Assembly: GCF_010731575.1 (NCBI RefSeq)
Contig: NZ_AP022617.1
Location: 2,542,001 to 2,606,000 of the forward strand
DNA: 64,000 nucleotides
Origin: Mycolicibacterium monacense
GTDB taxonomy: Bacteria; Actinomycetota; Actinomycetes; Mycobacteriales; Mycobacteriaceae
Direction: 5' to 3'
Shown: piece by piece, positions 16,875-23,625 of the stretch
How positions within the stretch are numbered: position 1 is the first letter of the stretch
How the letters are laid out: every line of letters starts with the position of its first letter
The notes under the pieces: generated by a model
Told to the model about the DNA's origin: nothing
The model's database searches: none
What the model saw: only the letters and a program-made list of their open reading frames with translations
Translations under genes and position numbers: made by a program

Positions 16875-17333
16875 ATGACGAGCACACAACCCCCGACATC
16901 GGCGGCGGGGGGCGTCGCCTCGCGCAGTGAATCATTGACGAGTTCGCAGGGTAAGACCACCATCGCCGATACGGTGGTGTCCAAGATCGCCGGCATCGCC
17001 GCACACGAGGTGAACGGCGTGTACGCCCTCGGCGGTGGCGCCTCGCGCGCCGTCGGCGCCCTGCGCGAACGTTTCCCCGGCGGCAGCGTCAACCACGCTC
17101 AGGGTGTCTCCGTCGAGGTGGGCGAGACCCAGGCCGCCGTCGACATCGACATCGTGACCGAGTACGGCGTCTCCATCACCGACCTCGCCGCCGGCCTGCG
17201 TCGCAATGTGATGGCCGCGATCGAACGGATGACCGGCCTGGAAGTCACCGAGGTGAACATCACCGTCCACGACGTGCACTTCGCCGAGGACGATCGTTCC
17301 GATGATCAGCCCGCTCCCGCCCGCGTGCAGTGA
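16875..17333 (+). CDS. Asp23/Gls24 family protein
   Basis: A 152-residue protein of the Asp23/Gls24 (DUF322) family: V-S-K-I-A-G-I-A-A-H-E-V-N-G-V-Y, a central V-D-I-D-I-V-T-E-Y-G-V-S-I, and a C-terminal G-L-E-V-T-E-V-N-I-T-V-H-D-V-H-F strand. In staphylococci Asp23 is held at the membrane by AmaP and affects cell-wall stress. The start MTSTQPP at 16875 has GAGGAG ten bases upstream; an ATG at 16845 lacks one. It is the first gene of an operon that ends with amaP. Confidence 0.9.
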   Translation: MTSTQPPTSAAGGVASRSESLTSSQGKTTIADTVVSKIAGIAAHEVNGVYALGGGASRAVGALRERFPGGSVNHAQGVSVEVGETQAAVDIDIVTEYGVSITDLAAGLRRNVMAAIERMTGLEVTEVNITVHDVHFAEDDRSDDQPAPARVQ

Positions 17334-17372
17334 CCACACGGGCGTACACCACCGGAAGTGCGGGCTTCACCG

Positions 17373-17720
17373 ATGAGTGACCCCCTGCCACCCGACGGCG
17401 CGTCCCCCGCGCAGGCGATGGCCGAGGATCCCGCCGACGTCGTCGCCGCGGCGGTGAAGGCCGTCCCCGGCGTCGCTGGGCTGCACGGCGGGATGTTCGG
17501 CGAGGTCGGCACCTACCTGCCGGGCCGGCGGATCACCGGCGTTCGCATGGCGGACGGTGTCACCGAAGTACATGTCGTCCTGCAGTTCGGCAGCACGGTG
17601 CGGGACACCGCGGCACGCATTCGGGACGTCGTGACGGCGGCAGTCGGCGGGACCGTCGACGTCTACGTCGAAGATGTCACCGTCGGCACCCGGGACGCGG
17701 ACGCCGGCGCACGACAATGA
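17373..17720 (+). CDS. Asp23-like small protein
   Basis: A 115-residue protein with an Asp23/Gls24-like pattern: A-A-V-K-A-V-P-G-V-A-G-L-H-G-G at residues about 26-40, then a hydrophobic V-x-V-x-V-V-L-Q-F-G strand and a final V-D-V-Y-V-E-D-V-T strand. It lies 39 bases after the first Asp23 gene and is probably a second paralogue in the same operon. Its TGA is embedded in a 14-bp duplication that complicates the start of the next gene. Confidence 0.75.
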   Translation: MSDPLPPDGASPAQAMAEDPADVVAAAVKAVPGVAGLHGGMFGEVGTYLPGRRITGVRMADGVTEVHVVLQFGSTVRDTAARIRDVVTAAVGGTVDVYVEDVTVGTRDADAGARQ

Positions 17721-17736
17721 CCGCACGACAATGACC
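17709..17736 (+). repeat. 14-bp tandem duplication of a stop/start overlap
   Basis: GCACGACAATGACC occurs twice in tandem (17709-17722, 17723-17736). Each copy carries an ATGA. The first overlaps the stop of the Asp23-like gene and opens a five-codon mini-cistron (17717-17734) whose own stop overlaps the ATG of the next gene at 17731. Confidence 0.9.
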
Positions 17737-18039
17737 GAGCGGCCGTGGGACAGCCTGCCCGACCGGAGCAGCGCCCGCCGCGCCGCCGCGCGGCTGCTCC
17801 ACCCCGATCTGGGCGGAGACGGTGACCAGTTCGCCGCGGCCCTTGCGCAGATCGACCGCCGGTTCGGCGGGAGCGGTGCGACCCATCGGGGGTCGATTGT
17901 TGAATTCCGTTCGACCAGAGGGGGTTCGACAGATCGGCGGATCCGGCGTCTGCGCCGCCGAGCCCGGCGCATACGCATTCGAGTCACCCACTGCCGCCGC
18001 AGAACCTCGGCGACACAACCGTTTCGGAGGGTTTCATGA
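17731..18039 (+). CDS. Small protein with J-domain-like HPD motif
   Basis: A 102-residue protein. Residues 13-45 (ARRAAARLLHPDLGGDGDQF, then a short helix) resemble the second and third helices of a DnaJ domain including the HPD tripeptide. The rest is an Arg-rich tail with no recognised domain. The first J-domain helix is barely represented, so stimulation of Hsp70 is uncertain. Its TGA overlaps the ATG of the next gene (ATGA). Gene reality is supported by overlaps on both sides within a tight operon. Confidence 0.6.
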   Translation: MTERPWDSLPDRSSARRAAARLLHPDLGGDGDQFAAALAQIDRRFGGSGATHRGSIVEFRSTRGGSTDRRIRRLRRRARRIRIRVTHCRRRTSATQPFRRVS

Positions 18040-18215
18040 CCACCTCAAGTTTGGGATTGATCGCAGGATTGTTGCTCGGCGTGGCGGCGGCGGCGGGAGG
18101 CTTCACCGGCTTCGTCATCGCCCTTCTGCTCGGCGTCATCGGATATCTGGTGGGGGGTCAGGCCGACGGACAGTTCGACCTCGGCGCCATGTTGAGGGGC
18201 CGCGGCCGTGGATGA
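18036..18215 (+). CDS. DUF2273-like small membrane protein
   Basis: A 59-residue protein beginning MTTSSLGLIAGLLLG. Two hydrophobic segments (about 6-22 and 25-43) are joined by a tight Gly-rich turn, and the tail ends in Arg-Gly-Arg-Gly. This matches the DUF2273 family, small membrane proteins encoded beside asp23 and amaP in many Gram-positive bacteria. GGAGG lies five bases before the ATG. The stop overlaps the GTG of the next gene. Confidence 0.75.
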   Translation: MTTSSLGLIAGLLLGVAAAAGGFTGFVIALLLGVIGYLVGGQADGQFDLGAMLRGRGRG

Positions 18216-18588
18216 CACCGAACCCACCGATACTGACGACCGGCACACAGATGCAGGAACACTGGTCATCAAGGACAAAGTGGCACAACGCGTCGCCGTG
18301 CGCGCCGCCCTCGACACACCCGGCGTGGCACCCCATGCCGCAGGCATGGACAAGCTGACGGGCCGGTCGCTGCCCCGCGCGCAGGTGTTCTTGTCCGCGG
18401 ACCGGGTGCGTGCACACCTCGACCTCGCGGTGACGTGGCCGCATTCGCTCCCCGGTGTCGGTGCGGCCGTCCAGCGCAACGTCGCCGAGGCGTTGCACAA
18501 CGGCGTCGGGATGACCGTGGACGGCGTCGACGTCGCGATCGAGGCGATCGTCACCGAAGCATCCACACCGGCCAGGACACTGCAATGA
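18208..18588 (+). CDS. Asp23/Gls24-like protein
   Basis: A 126-residue protein with the pattern T-L-V-I-K-D-K-V-A-Q-R-V-A-V-R-A-A and later V-G-A-A-V-Q-R-N-V-A-E-A-L and V-D-V-A-I-E-A-I-V, a divergent Asp23/Gls24 member. It starts with GTG at 18208, overlapping the DUF2273-like gene by eight bases, and ends in an ATGA overlap with the next gene. It is the third Asp23-type protein of this operon. Confidence 0.75.
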   Translation: MDDTEPTDTDDRHTDAGTLVIKDKVAQRVAVRAALDTPGVAPHAAGMDKLTGRSLPRAQVFLSADRVRAHLDLAVTWPHSLPGVGAAVQRNVAEALHNGVGMTVDGVDVAIEAIVTEASTPARTLQ

Positions 18589-19196
18589 CCACCACGCCAG
18601 ACACCGCCCCCGAGACGCCCACCGACGACACGATCGCCGAGAAGGCGAGGCCCGCAACGCCACCGCCACCTGCGGCAGCCCCCGTCGCGGGGTACGTCGG
18701 CTCACTGATCGCGCTGCTGACATTGGCACTCGGAGCGATCGCGCTGCGCGACAGCGCCGTGTACGCCGGCTGGCTCGACGGCCGTCCGTGGACCCTCAAC
18801 GCCGTCGAGTGGCTCGACGGCCTGACATTCCAGTGGTGGATGTATCCCGTCGGCGTTCTGGCCATCCTCGTGGGACTGTGGTCGTTTTACAGCGCGCTGC
18901 GGCCCCGCCGCCGCACCGGACTGCAACTGGCAGCAGACAGCAGCGTGTGGATCAACAAGACGGACCTCGCCCGTATCGCCACGAGCGCCGCCGAACGGGT
19001 GCCGGGCGTCCTCGACGCGCGCTCTGCGGCCACGCTGCGCAAGGTCACCGTCACAGCCGTCACCACTGCTGCCGAGCGCGGCCGGGGCGGTGACAAGGTC
19101 AAGACGGCGGTCACCGCGGCCGTCGAAAAGACCCTCGACACCGTCGTGGCCGACCGACCCAAAGTGGCGGTGCGCGTTCGGACGGGAGGCCGGTAG
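18585..19196 (+). CDS. DUF6286-like two-span membrane protein
   Basis: A 203-residue protein: a Pro-rich cytoplasmic N-terminus (1-35), two membrane spans (about 38-58 and 84-104), then a cytoplasmic domain (about 112-200) with an Asp23/AmaP-like fold pattern (A-R-I-A-T-S-A-A-E-R-V-P-G-V-L-D-A). It is probably a membrane anchor for the Asp23-type proteins. The start is coupled to the previous gene by ATGA and the stop TAG touches the amaP ATG. Confidence 0.7.
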   Translation: MTTTPDTAPETPTDDTIAEKARPATPPPPAAAPVAGYVGSLIALLTLALGAIALRDSAVYAGWLDGRPWTLNAVEWLDGLTFQWWMYPVGVLAILVGLWSFYSALRPRRRTGLQLAADSSVWINKTDLARIATSAAERVPGVLDARSAATLRKVTVTAVTTAAERGRGGDKVKTAVTAAVEKTLDTVVADRPKVAVRVRTGGR

Positions 19197-19766
19197 ATGA
19201 CTCGCCTGGCAAGCGCATGGGATCGGTTCAGCGCGCTGATCTTCGGGCTCGCCCTGATCGCCCTCGGGGCCGGCATGCTGGCCTGGGGCTCCGATTGGAT
19301 TCCGAACAGACCGGAGTACGTAACGGCGCCGGGCCTGGTGACCGCAGCTGACGCGGGGTGGTGGCCGTGGGTGCTCGCCGCCGCCGGAATCGTGCTCATC
19401 GTGCTCGCACTGCGGTGGCTGCTCATCCACACGCCGAAGGCCAGAGTCAAGGCGGTGGCCCTGGTGAGCGGGCACAGCGGCGGAACGGTCAGCGCCGATC
19501 TCGGGGCGGTCGCGAACGCGGCGGCGCAGGTGTTGGAGCAGTACCCCGACGTGGAGTCCGCGAAAGGCAAAGCCGTCGTCGACCGCGGTGTGCGCACCAT
19601 CGATCTCACGGTCACGGCGCGCTCGCCGCTGAGTGTTCAGACGCTGATCGGCCCGATCGATACGGTCTGCACTCAGACCGCCGGAGTTCTCGGTGACGCC
19701 GACATCGCTACTCGGACCACCGTGCGAATCGGTCACCACCGCCGCCGCGAACACCGCGTCGAGTAA
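19197..19766 (+). CDS. amaP: Alkaline shock response membrane anchor AmaP-like protein
   Basis: A 189-residue protein with two membrane spans (about 10-32 and 58-80) followed by a soluble domain whose pattern resembles AmaP (G-T-V-S-A-D-L-G-A-V-A-N-A-A-A-Q-V-L-E, then V-D-R-G-V-R-T-I-D-L-T-V). In Staphylococcus, AmaP recruits Asp23 to the membrane. As the last gene of the seven-gene operon it completes a set of several Asp23-type proteins with membrane anchors. The assignment by order and topology is good; the exact role in mycobacteria is inferred. Confidence 0.75.
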   Translation: MTRLASAWDRFSALIFGLALIALGAGMLAWGSDWIPNRPEYVTAPGLVTAADAGWWPWVLAAAGIVLIVLALRWLLIHTPKARVKAVALVSGHSGGTVSADLGAVANAAAQVLEQYPDVESAKGKAVVDRGVRTIDLTVTARSPLSVQTLIGPIDTVCTQTAGVLGDADIATRTTVRIGHHRRREHRVE

Positions 19767-19783
19767 CCCTCGAAGGTTTGTTG

Positions 19784-19858
19784 TGGTGGTCCCGGCTGGT
19801 TTCGAACCAGCGACCTTCCGCGTGTGAGGCGGACGCTCTCCCACTGAGCTACGAGACC
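19784..19858 (-). tRNA. tRNA-Val (anticodon CAC)
   Basis: On the minus strand the acceptor GGTCTCG pairs with CGGGACC (one G-U pair), the D-arm contains GCTCAGTGGGAGAGC, the anticodon loop is CTCACAC, and the T-arm is GGTTCGAAACC with the invariant TTCGA. CCA is encoded. Length 75 bases with CCA. Confidence 0.95.
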
Positions 19859-20041
19859 GGGTGGGATCGGCCTACAGAGTGGGCCGAACGACGACGAAGA
19901 TTATCACGCGCGCCGCGCCATCCTGGAATCCGCAGGTCACCCTCGGGCCCGTTCGCCGAGTTCCACACCAGGGTCGTGATCGCCCGACGGTGACCGCCGT
20001 GGTGTAGAAGTCGGCGTCGGGACCGGTGCGGCCGAAGGGAT

Positions 20042-20071
20042 TTGTGTGGCCAGGCATGTGTGGACTATCGT
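20042..20071 (+). promoter_or_regulatory. Probable promoter of tRNA Gly-Cys-Val cluster
   Basis: TTGTGT (20042-20047) and TATCGT (20066-20071) are separated by 18 bases and lie 38 bases before the first base of tRNA-Gly. They fit a SigA-type promoter for the three plus-strand tRNA genes. The rest of 19859-20108 holds nothing I can support. Confidence 0.45.
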
Positions 20072-20108
20072 TCTGCATCGCGACGGACGACGATCTCGCC
20101 CGTAGCAC

Positions 20109-20181
20109 GCGGATGTAGCGCAGTTGGTAGCGCATCACCTTGCCAAGGTGAGGGTCGCGGGTTCGAATCCCGTCATCCGCT
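20109..20181 (+). tRNA. tRNA-Gly (anticodon GCC)
   Basis: Acceptor GCGGATG pairs with CATCCGC, anticodon stem CACCT/AGGTG, loop TTGCCAA with anticodon GCC, T-arm CGGGTTCGAATCCCG. The discriminator is T and CCA is not encoded. Length 73 bases. Confidence 0.96.
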
Positions 20182-20207
20182 CGAGGTGCAGAAGCATCAA
20201 CCCCAGC

Positions 20208-20278
20208 GGTGGAGTGGCCGAGTGGTGAGGCAACGGCCTGCAAAGCCGTGCACACGGGTTCGATTCCCGTCTCCACCT
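20208..20278 (+). tRNA. tRNA-Cys (anticodon GCA)
   Basis: Acceptor GGTGGAG pairs with CTCCACC, anticodon stem CGGCC/AGCCG-type arm around loop CTGCAAA (anticodon GCA), T-arm CGGGTTCGATTCCCG. The discriminator is U, the identity base for tRNA-Cys. CCA is not encoded. Length 71 bases, as is typical. Confidence 0.96.
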
Positions 20279-20294
20279 CCGATGAAGGATCCCG

Positions 20295-20369
20295 GCGCGA
20301 TTAGCTCAGCGGGAGAGCGCTTCCCTGACACGGAAGAGGTCACTGGTTCAATCCCAGTATCGCGCACCA
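20295..20369 (+). tRNA. tRNA-Val (anticodon GAC)
   Basis: Acceptor GCGCGAT pairs with ATCGCGC, D-arm GCTCAGCGGGAGAGC, anticodon loop CTGACAC (GAC), T-arm CTGGTTCAATCCCAG. CCA is encoded at 20367-20369. Length 75 bases with CCA. Confidence 0.96.
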
Positions 20370-20382
20370 CATTCGTCTGAGC

Positions 20383-20406
20383 GGCCCGGGTTCCCACCGG
20401 GCCTTT
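20383..20406 (+). terminator. Rho-independent-type terminator of tRNA cluster
   Basis: A 7-bp perfect stem GGCCCGG (20383-20389) / CCGGGCC (20397-20403) with a 7-base loop is followed by TTT, 13 bases after tRNA-Val. The stretch from here to 20562 shows no gene I can support. Confidence 0.8.
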
Positions 20407-20562
20407 GCTGTCTCCAGCGAGGTCGCCGACGGGTCACATCTCGGCGTCGGCTTGTCCGCAACTGTTTCATCCACGGTGAGTCGGGCATGCGGTCGCAGAG
20501 ATCCCGTGGGGTTCAGCAGCGCAGCTCGGCGGGATCGCACTGACGGCGATCACTGAGGACCC

Positions 20563-20709
20563 ATGAGCATCTCTGACGAATGGCAGCTGACCGACAAGCC
20601 CTGTGAGCGCTGCGGCGCCCCAGTGGCCACACAGGCGGTCACAGGGGACGATCAGGCCCCCGTACGAACGCGCTGCACCAACGACGCCTGCCCCGAGAGC
20701 CGGCGGTAG
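20563..20709 (+). CDS. Small four-cysteine zinc-ribbon protein
   Basis: A 48-residue reading frame beginning MSISDEWQLTDKPCERCG. Two cysteine pairs (C-x2-C at residues 14 and 17; C-x4-C at 38 and 43) frame an 18-residue stretch, as in small zinc ribbons. No clear Shine-Dalgarno sequence is visible. A strong terminator begins 16 bases after the stop, supporting a real gene. Function unknown. Confidence 0.55.
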   Translation: MSISDEWQLTDKPCERCGAPVATQAVTGDDQAPVRTRCTNDACPESRR

Positions 20710-20725
20710 CCCCCGCACAACGAAA

Positions 20726-20756
20726 AACGCCGCTGCGCGGAATGCGCAGCGGCGTT
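20726..20756. terminator. Strong bidirectional terminator
   Basis: A 13-bp perfect stem (AACGCCGCTGCGC at 20726-20738, its complement at 20744-20756) with a 5-base loop lies between two convergent genes. A-rich sequence on the left and TTCG on the right allow it to end transcription from both sides. Confidence 0.85.
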
Positions 20757-20767
20757 CGTCGATCACA

Positions 20768-21145
20768 TCACCAACCGGCGATGCCCGGCCCGTTGCGGGC
20801 GGGGCCCGTCCGGATGTAGGTCCCGATACCGCCGGTGATCGGCGGTACGGCGCGAATGCTGTCCTTCACCTCACCACCCGCAGGCGGCAACGGCGCGCCC
20901 TTACGCGAGCGACGCACGTCCGAGGGACCGGCGTTCGCCACACCCTTACCGGTCGTGCGGACGCCGCCTTCGGCCGCCGGGTTGGCGTCGAAGACCGGAT
21001 TCGGCTTACCGCCGATGTCCACCACGTCGGCGTTCGCGGTGCCCGCGCCGAATGCGAGGACGGCCCCCGTCAGGGCGAGCGCACCCGCTCCGATGACCGC
21101 CAGTTTCCTGCCCTTGCCTGTCAGGACATCGACACGTCCCACCAT
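20768..21145 (-). CDS. Small secreted protein of unknown function
   Basis: About 125 residues. A signal peptide is clear: basic MVGRVDVLTGKGRK, hydrophobic core to about residue 38, and A-N-A-D as probable cleavage. The mature part is Gly/Pro-rich (PVFDANPAAEGG, PPAGGEV, GPARNGPG) with no Cys and no recognised domain. The start at 21145 was chosen because GGAGGAAAGGTGAGG lies just upstream; an ATG nine bases earlier overlaps it. The gene is monocistronic. Its upstream gap to 21378 holds nothing else I can support. Confidence 0.75.
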   Translation of the reverse strand: MVGRVDVLTGKGRKLAVIGAGALALTGAVLAFGAGTANADVVDIGGKPNPVFDANPAAEGGVRTTGKGVANAGPSDVRRSRKGAPLPPAGGEVKDSIRAVPPITGGIGTYIRTGPARNGPGIAGW

Positions 21146-21378
21146 CGGCCTCACCTTTCCTCCGGCGGGGATTTCTCATCCCTGACCTTGATTGCTGTCC
21201 CGGGGACACTATCAGCGACGAGTCGTCGCGTAGGGACTGTCGTACAACAAGATCACGGCGTTACACGGGGCGTGATCGCCGGCAACCGCACGGCACGCGT
21301 TAGCCAGAAATGCTCTGCCACCGCGTCTTTCGACGACGGCGAGCAGTGGTGCCGGATCACCGATTCGCGAGATCGGCG

Positions 21379-21774
21379 CTAGGCGCCGTAGCGCTCCCGG
21401 TCGCGGCGCTGCCGTGTCGTTCGCAGTGTCGCGCTCGGCGGGGTGCCGTACATGCGTCGATAGGCGACGCTGAACCGCCCGGCGTGCGAGAAGCCCCACC
21501 GGCCGGCGATCGAGTTGACGGTGTCGACCGCGGGGTCGGCGGCCTGCAGATCACGGTGAGCGAGGTCGAGCCGGACGCGGCGCAGGTATTCGAGCGGCGT
21601 CACTCCCAGGTGTCTGCGGTACATGTACTGCACCGCTCGCGGCGTGAGGTTCGCCGCGGCCGCGATCTCCGCAAGACCGATGTCGCTGTCGGCGTTTTCG
21701 TGGATGAACGCTACCGAGCGTCGCAGACCCGGCGGGCGATGGCCGCTGGTCGGCAGTTCGTGAAGGTTCGTCAT
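21379..21774 (-). CDS. AraC family transcriptional regulator
   Basis: About 131 residues, consisting almost only of an AraC-type DNA-binding domain with two helix-turn-helix units: GLAEIAAAANLTPRAVQYMYRRHLGVTP and VNSIAGRWGFSHAGRFSVAYRRMYGTPP. No ligand-binding domain is present, so it belongs to the short AraC class. ATG at 21774 (MTNLHEL) was chosen over one 24 bases upstream. It is divergent from the SRPBCC gene across 74 bases and probably controls it. Confidence 0.85.
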   Translation of the reverse strand: MTNLHELPTSGHRPPGLRRSVAFIHENADSDIGLAEIAAAANLTPRAVQYMYRRHLGVTPLEYLRRVRLDLAHRDLQAADPAVDTVNSIAGRWGFSHAGRFSVAYRRMYGTPPSATLRTTRQRRDRERYGA

Positions 21775-21848
21775 GTGATTTCGCGTACCCCCCGGCAAAC
21801 ACCCAGAAACCCATCGAGGGGGATGCCACTGCTGACACGATCGTCGTC

Positions 21849-22325
21849 ATGACCGAACGCATCGAAGTCCAGCGTGTGATCCCCGCGCCCCCCGAGGCGA
21901 TCTTCGAGGTGCTCTGCGATCCGCAGGGGCACGTGGCGATCGACTCCTCGGGCATGCTCCAGGGCGCCGACGGGCAGCCGGTGTCGGCGGTCGGCGACAC
22001 CTTCGTCGTCCACATGGACCGCGAAGCGCTCAATGACTTCCCGATGGGGAAATACGAGGTGACAGTGGAGATCCGCGAATTCGAGCCCAACCGCCGCATC
22101 GCGTGGACGATCCTCGGGCAGATCCGCCCCCAGATCGGGCACGTCTACGGCTATACCCTCGAGCCCACCGAGGACGGCACCGTCGTCACGTCGTTCTACG
22201 ACTGGTCGCAGATCGACGACAAGTGGCGTGAGGCGGGCATCTTCCCGGTCATCTCCGAAGGGGCCCTGCGCGCGACGCTGGGCATCCTCGAGCGCGCGGT
22301 GCGACGAGGCTACGTCCGCAGCTAA
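21849..22325 (+). CDS. SRPBCC family protein
   Basis: A 158-residue START-like (SRPBCC/polyketide cyclase-dehydrase) protein: N-terminal R-V-I-P-A-P-P-E-A-I-F-E-V-L, then the strand-rich body and a long C-terminal helix (L-R-A-T-L-G-I-L-E-R-A-V). Such proteins form a hydrophobic pocket for lipids or other small molecules; the ligand cannot be read from sequence. It is transcribed divergently from the AraC gene. Confidence 0.85.
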   Translation: MTERIEVQRVIPAPPEAIFEVLCDPQGHVAIDSSGMLQGADGQPVSAVGDTFVVHMDREALNDFPMGKYEVTVEIREFEPNRRIAWTILGQIRPQIGHVYGYTLEPTEDGTVVTSFYDWSQIDDKWREAGIFPVISEGALRATLGILERAVRRGYVRS

Positions 22326-22336
22326 ACCCCGTTCAG

Positions 22337-22355
22337 CGTCAACCGATAGTTGACG
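22337..22355. promoter_or_regulatory. Operator 1 (CGTCAAC-N5-GTTGACG) over the -35
   Basis: Perfect 7-bp inverted arms with a 5-base spacer. Its right arm contains TTGACG (22350-22355), an almost consensus SigA -35 hexamer, so bound protein would block polymerase. Confidence 0.85.
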
Positions 22356-22378
22356 ACCATCTTTCGTCAACTTAAAGT
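22350..22378 (+). promoter_or_regulatory. SigA-type promoter of HTH/Clp-N gene
   Basis: TTGACG (22350-22355), 17-base spacer, TAAAGT (22373-22378). Six bases separate the -10 from the ATG at 22385 and no ribosome-binding site is present, so the mRNA is probably leaderless. Confidence 0.8.
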
Positions 22379-22383
22379 TGACG
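22365..22383. promoter_or_regulatory. Operator 2 (CGTCAAC-N5-GTTGACG) over the -10
   Basis: Second copy of the same 7-bp arms with a different 5-base spacer (TTAAA) that forms part of the -10 hexamer. Centre-to-centre distance to operator 1 is 28 bp. Confidence 0.85.
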
Positions 22384-22384
22384 C

Positions 22385-23107
22385 ATGGCTGATCCCATCG
22401 CTCACCCTGTCCGCCTCGACGACCTCATCAACGCCATCAAGACCGTCCACGACGAACCGCTCGACCAACTCACCGACGCCGTTCTTGCCGCGGAGGCGCT
22501 CGGTGAGGTCGCCGACCACCTGATCGGACACTTCGTCGACCAGGCGCGACGCTCCGGCGCCTCCTGGACCGACATCGGCAAGTGCATGGGCGTGACCAAA
22601 CAGGCCGCCCAGAAGCGCTTCGTCCCCAAGGCGGACACCGAACCGCTCGACCCGAACCAGGGATTCGCCCGTTTCACCCCGCGTGCGCGCGCCGCGGTGG
22701 TGCACGCACAGAACACCGCCCGCGAGGCCCGCCACAGCGAGATCACCCCCGATCATCTGCTGCTCGGCCTGCTCGTCGACACCGAATCACTCGGGGTCGC
22801 GTTGCTCACCGCACAGGGCGTCGCACCGCAGGACGTCCGCGCCGCCGTGGCCCTGACACCCTCGGCCGACGGACCCGCCCTGGACCTGGTCCCGTTCAGC
22901 GGTCCCGCCAAGAAGGTGCTCGAATTGACCTTTCGCGAGGCCCTGCGACTCGGGCACAACTACATCGGCACCGAACACCTGCTGCTGGCGCTGCTGGAGT
23001 CCGAGGACACCGACGGACCCCTGAGCCGCCTGGGCGTCGACCGGCAGCGGGCGCAGACCGATCTCATCGGCCTGCTCGATTCGATCACCGGCGCCGGAAC
23101 GGACTGA
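22385..23107 (+). CDS. HTH and Clp-N repeat regulator
   Basis: A 240-residue protein without an ATPase domain. Residues about 50-80 form a helix-turn-helix (ASWTDIGKCMGVTKQAAQKRF); residues about 92-160 and 165-235 are the two Clp-N repeats (R-A-R-A-A-V-V-H-A-Q-N-T-A-R ... H-S-E-I-T-P-D-H-L-L-L-G and L-R-L-G-H-N-Y-I-G-T-E-H-L-L-L-A). In ClpC/ClpA this N-domain binds adaptors and damaged substrates, so here it may act as a sensor that controls DNA binding. Two identical operators cover its own promoter, implying autoregulation (inference). Confidence 0.85.
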   Translation: MADPIAHPVRLDDLINAIKTVHDEPLDQLTDAVLAAEALGEVADHLIGHFVDQARRSGASWTDIGKCMGVTKQAAQKRFVPKADTEPLDPNQGFARFTPRARAAVVHAQNTAREARHSEITPDHLLLGLLVDTESLGVALLTAQGVAPQDVRAAVALTPSADGPALDLVPFSGPAKKVLELTFREALRLGHNYIGTEHLLLALLESEDTDGPLSRLGVDRQRAQTDLIGLLDSITGAGTD

Positions 23108-23148
23108 TCTCACGTCAGGCCCGCCGCCGGCGTCTACAGGATGTGAGG

Positions 23149-23625
23149 ATGCGACCGTTCGAAGACGTGGTGGCCGAACACGGGCCCGTCGTGCTGCGGG
23201 TCTGCCGCGCCGTCGTGGGCCCGGTCGACGCGGAGGACGCCTGGTCGGAGACCTTCCTGTCGGCGCTGCGGGCCTACCCCGACCTGCCCGCCGACGCCAA
23301 CGTCGAGGCCTGGCTGGTGACGATCGCGCACCGGCGCGCACTCGACGTCGGCCGCGCCAACTCCCGCCGGGCCGTCCCGACCGGCACCGTCCCCGACAGC
23401 CCCGCCGTACGCGGCGACCCCGCGGACCGACACCCCGACCTGTGGGCCGCACTCGAATCACTGCCCACCAAACAACGGCAGGCCGTCGCCTACCACCACA
23501 TCGCGGGTCTGCCGTTCGCCGAGATCGCCGGACTGCTCGGCAACTCCCCCGACGCCGCCCGCCGCGCGTGTGCCGACGGCTTGAGCAGACTGCGCTCGAT
23601 CTACCGCGAGGAGCCCCTCCCATGA
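23149..23625 (+). CDS. ECF-type RNA polymerase sigma factor
   Basis: A 158-residue protein with sigma region 2 (FEDVVAEHGPVVLRVCRAV ... D-A-E-D-A-W-S-E-T-F) and region 4 (LPTKQRQAVAYHHIAGLPFAEIAGLLG, the helix-turn-helix that reads the -35). It is small and lacks a fused sensor domain. No anti-sigma factor gene is adjacent. Its stop overlaps the ogt start (ATGA), so the two are co-translated. ATG at 23149 was used; GTG at 23143 is an alternative. Confidence 0.85.
   Translation: MRPFEDVVAEHGPVVLRVCRAVVGPVDAEDAWSETFLSALRAYPDLPADANVEAWLVTIAHRRALDVGRANSRRAVPTGTVPDSPAVRGDPADRHPDLWAALESLPTKQRQAVAYHHIAGLPFAEIAGLLGNSPDAARRACADGLSRLRSIYREEPLP

Noticed and set aside
20109..20369. Attachment site for an integrated element at the tRNA genes
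   Set aside because: No integrase gene and no direct repeat of a tRNA 3' end is visible in the window.
23102..23148. SOS (LexA) box in front of the sigma-ogt pair
   Set aside because: No TCGAAC-N4-GTTCGA-like sequence is present.
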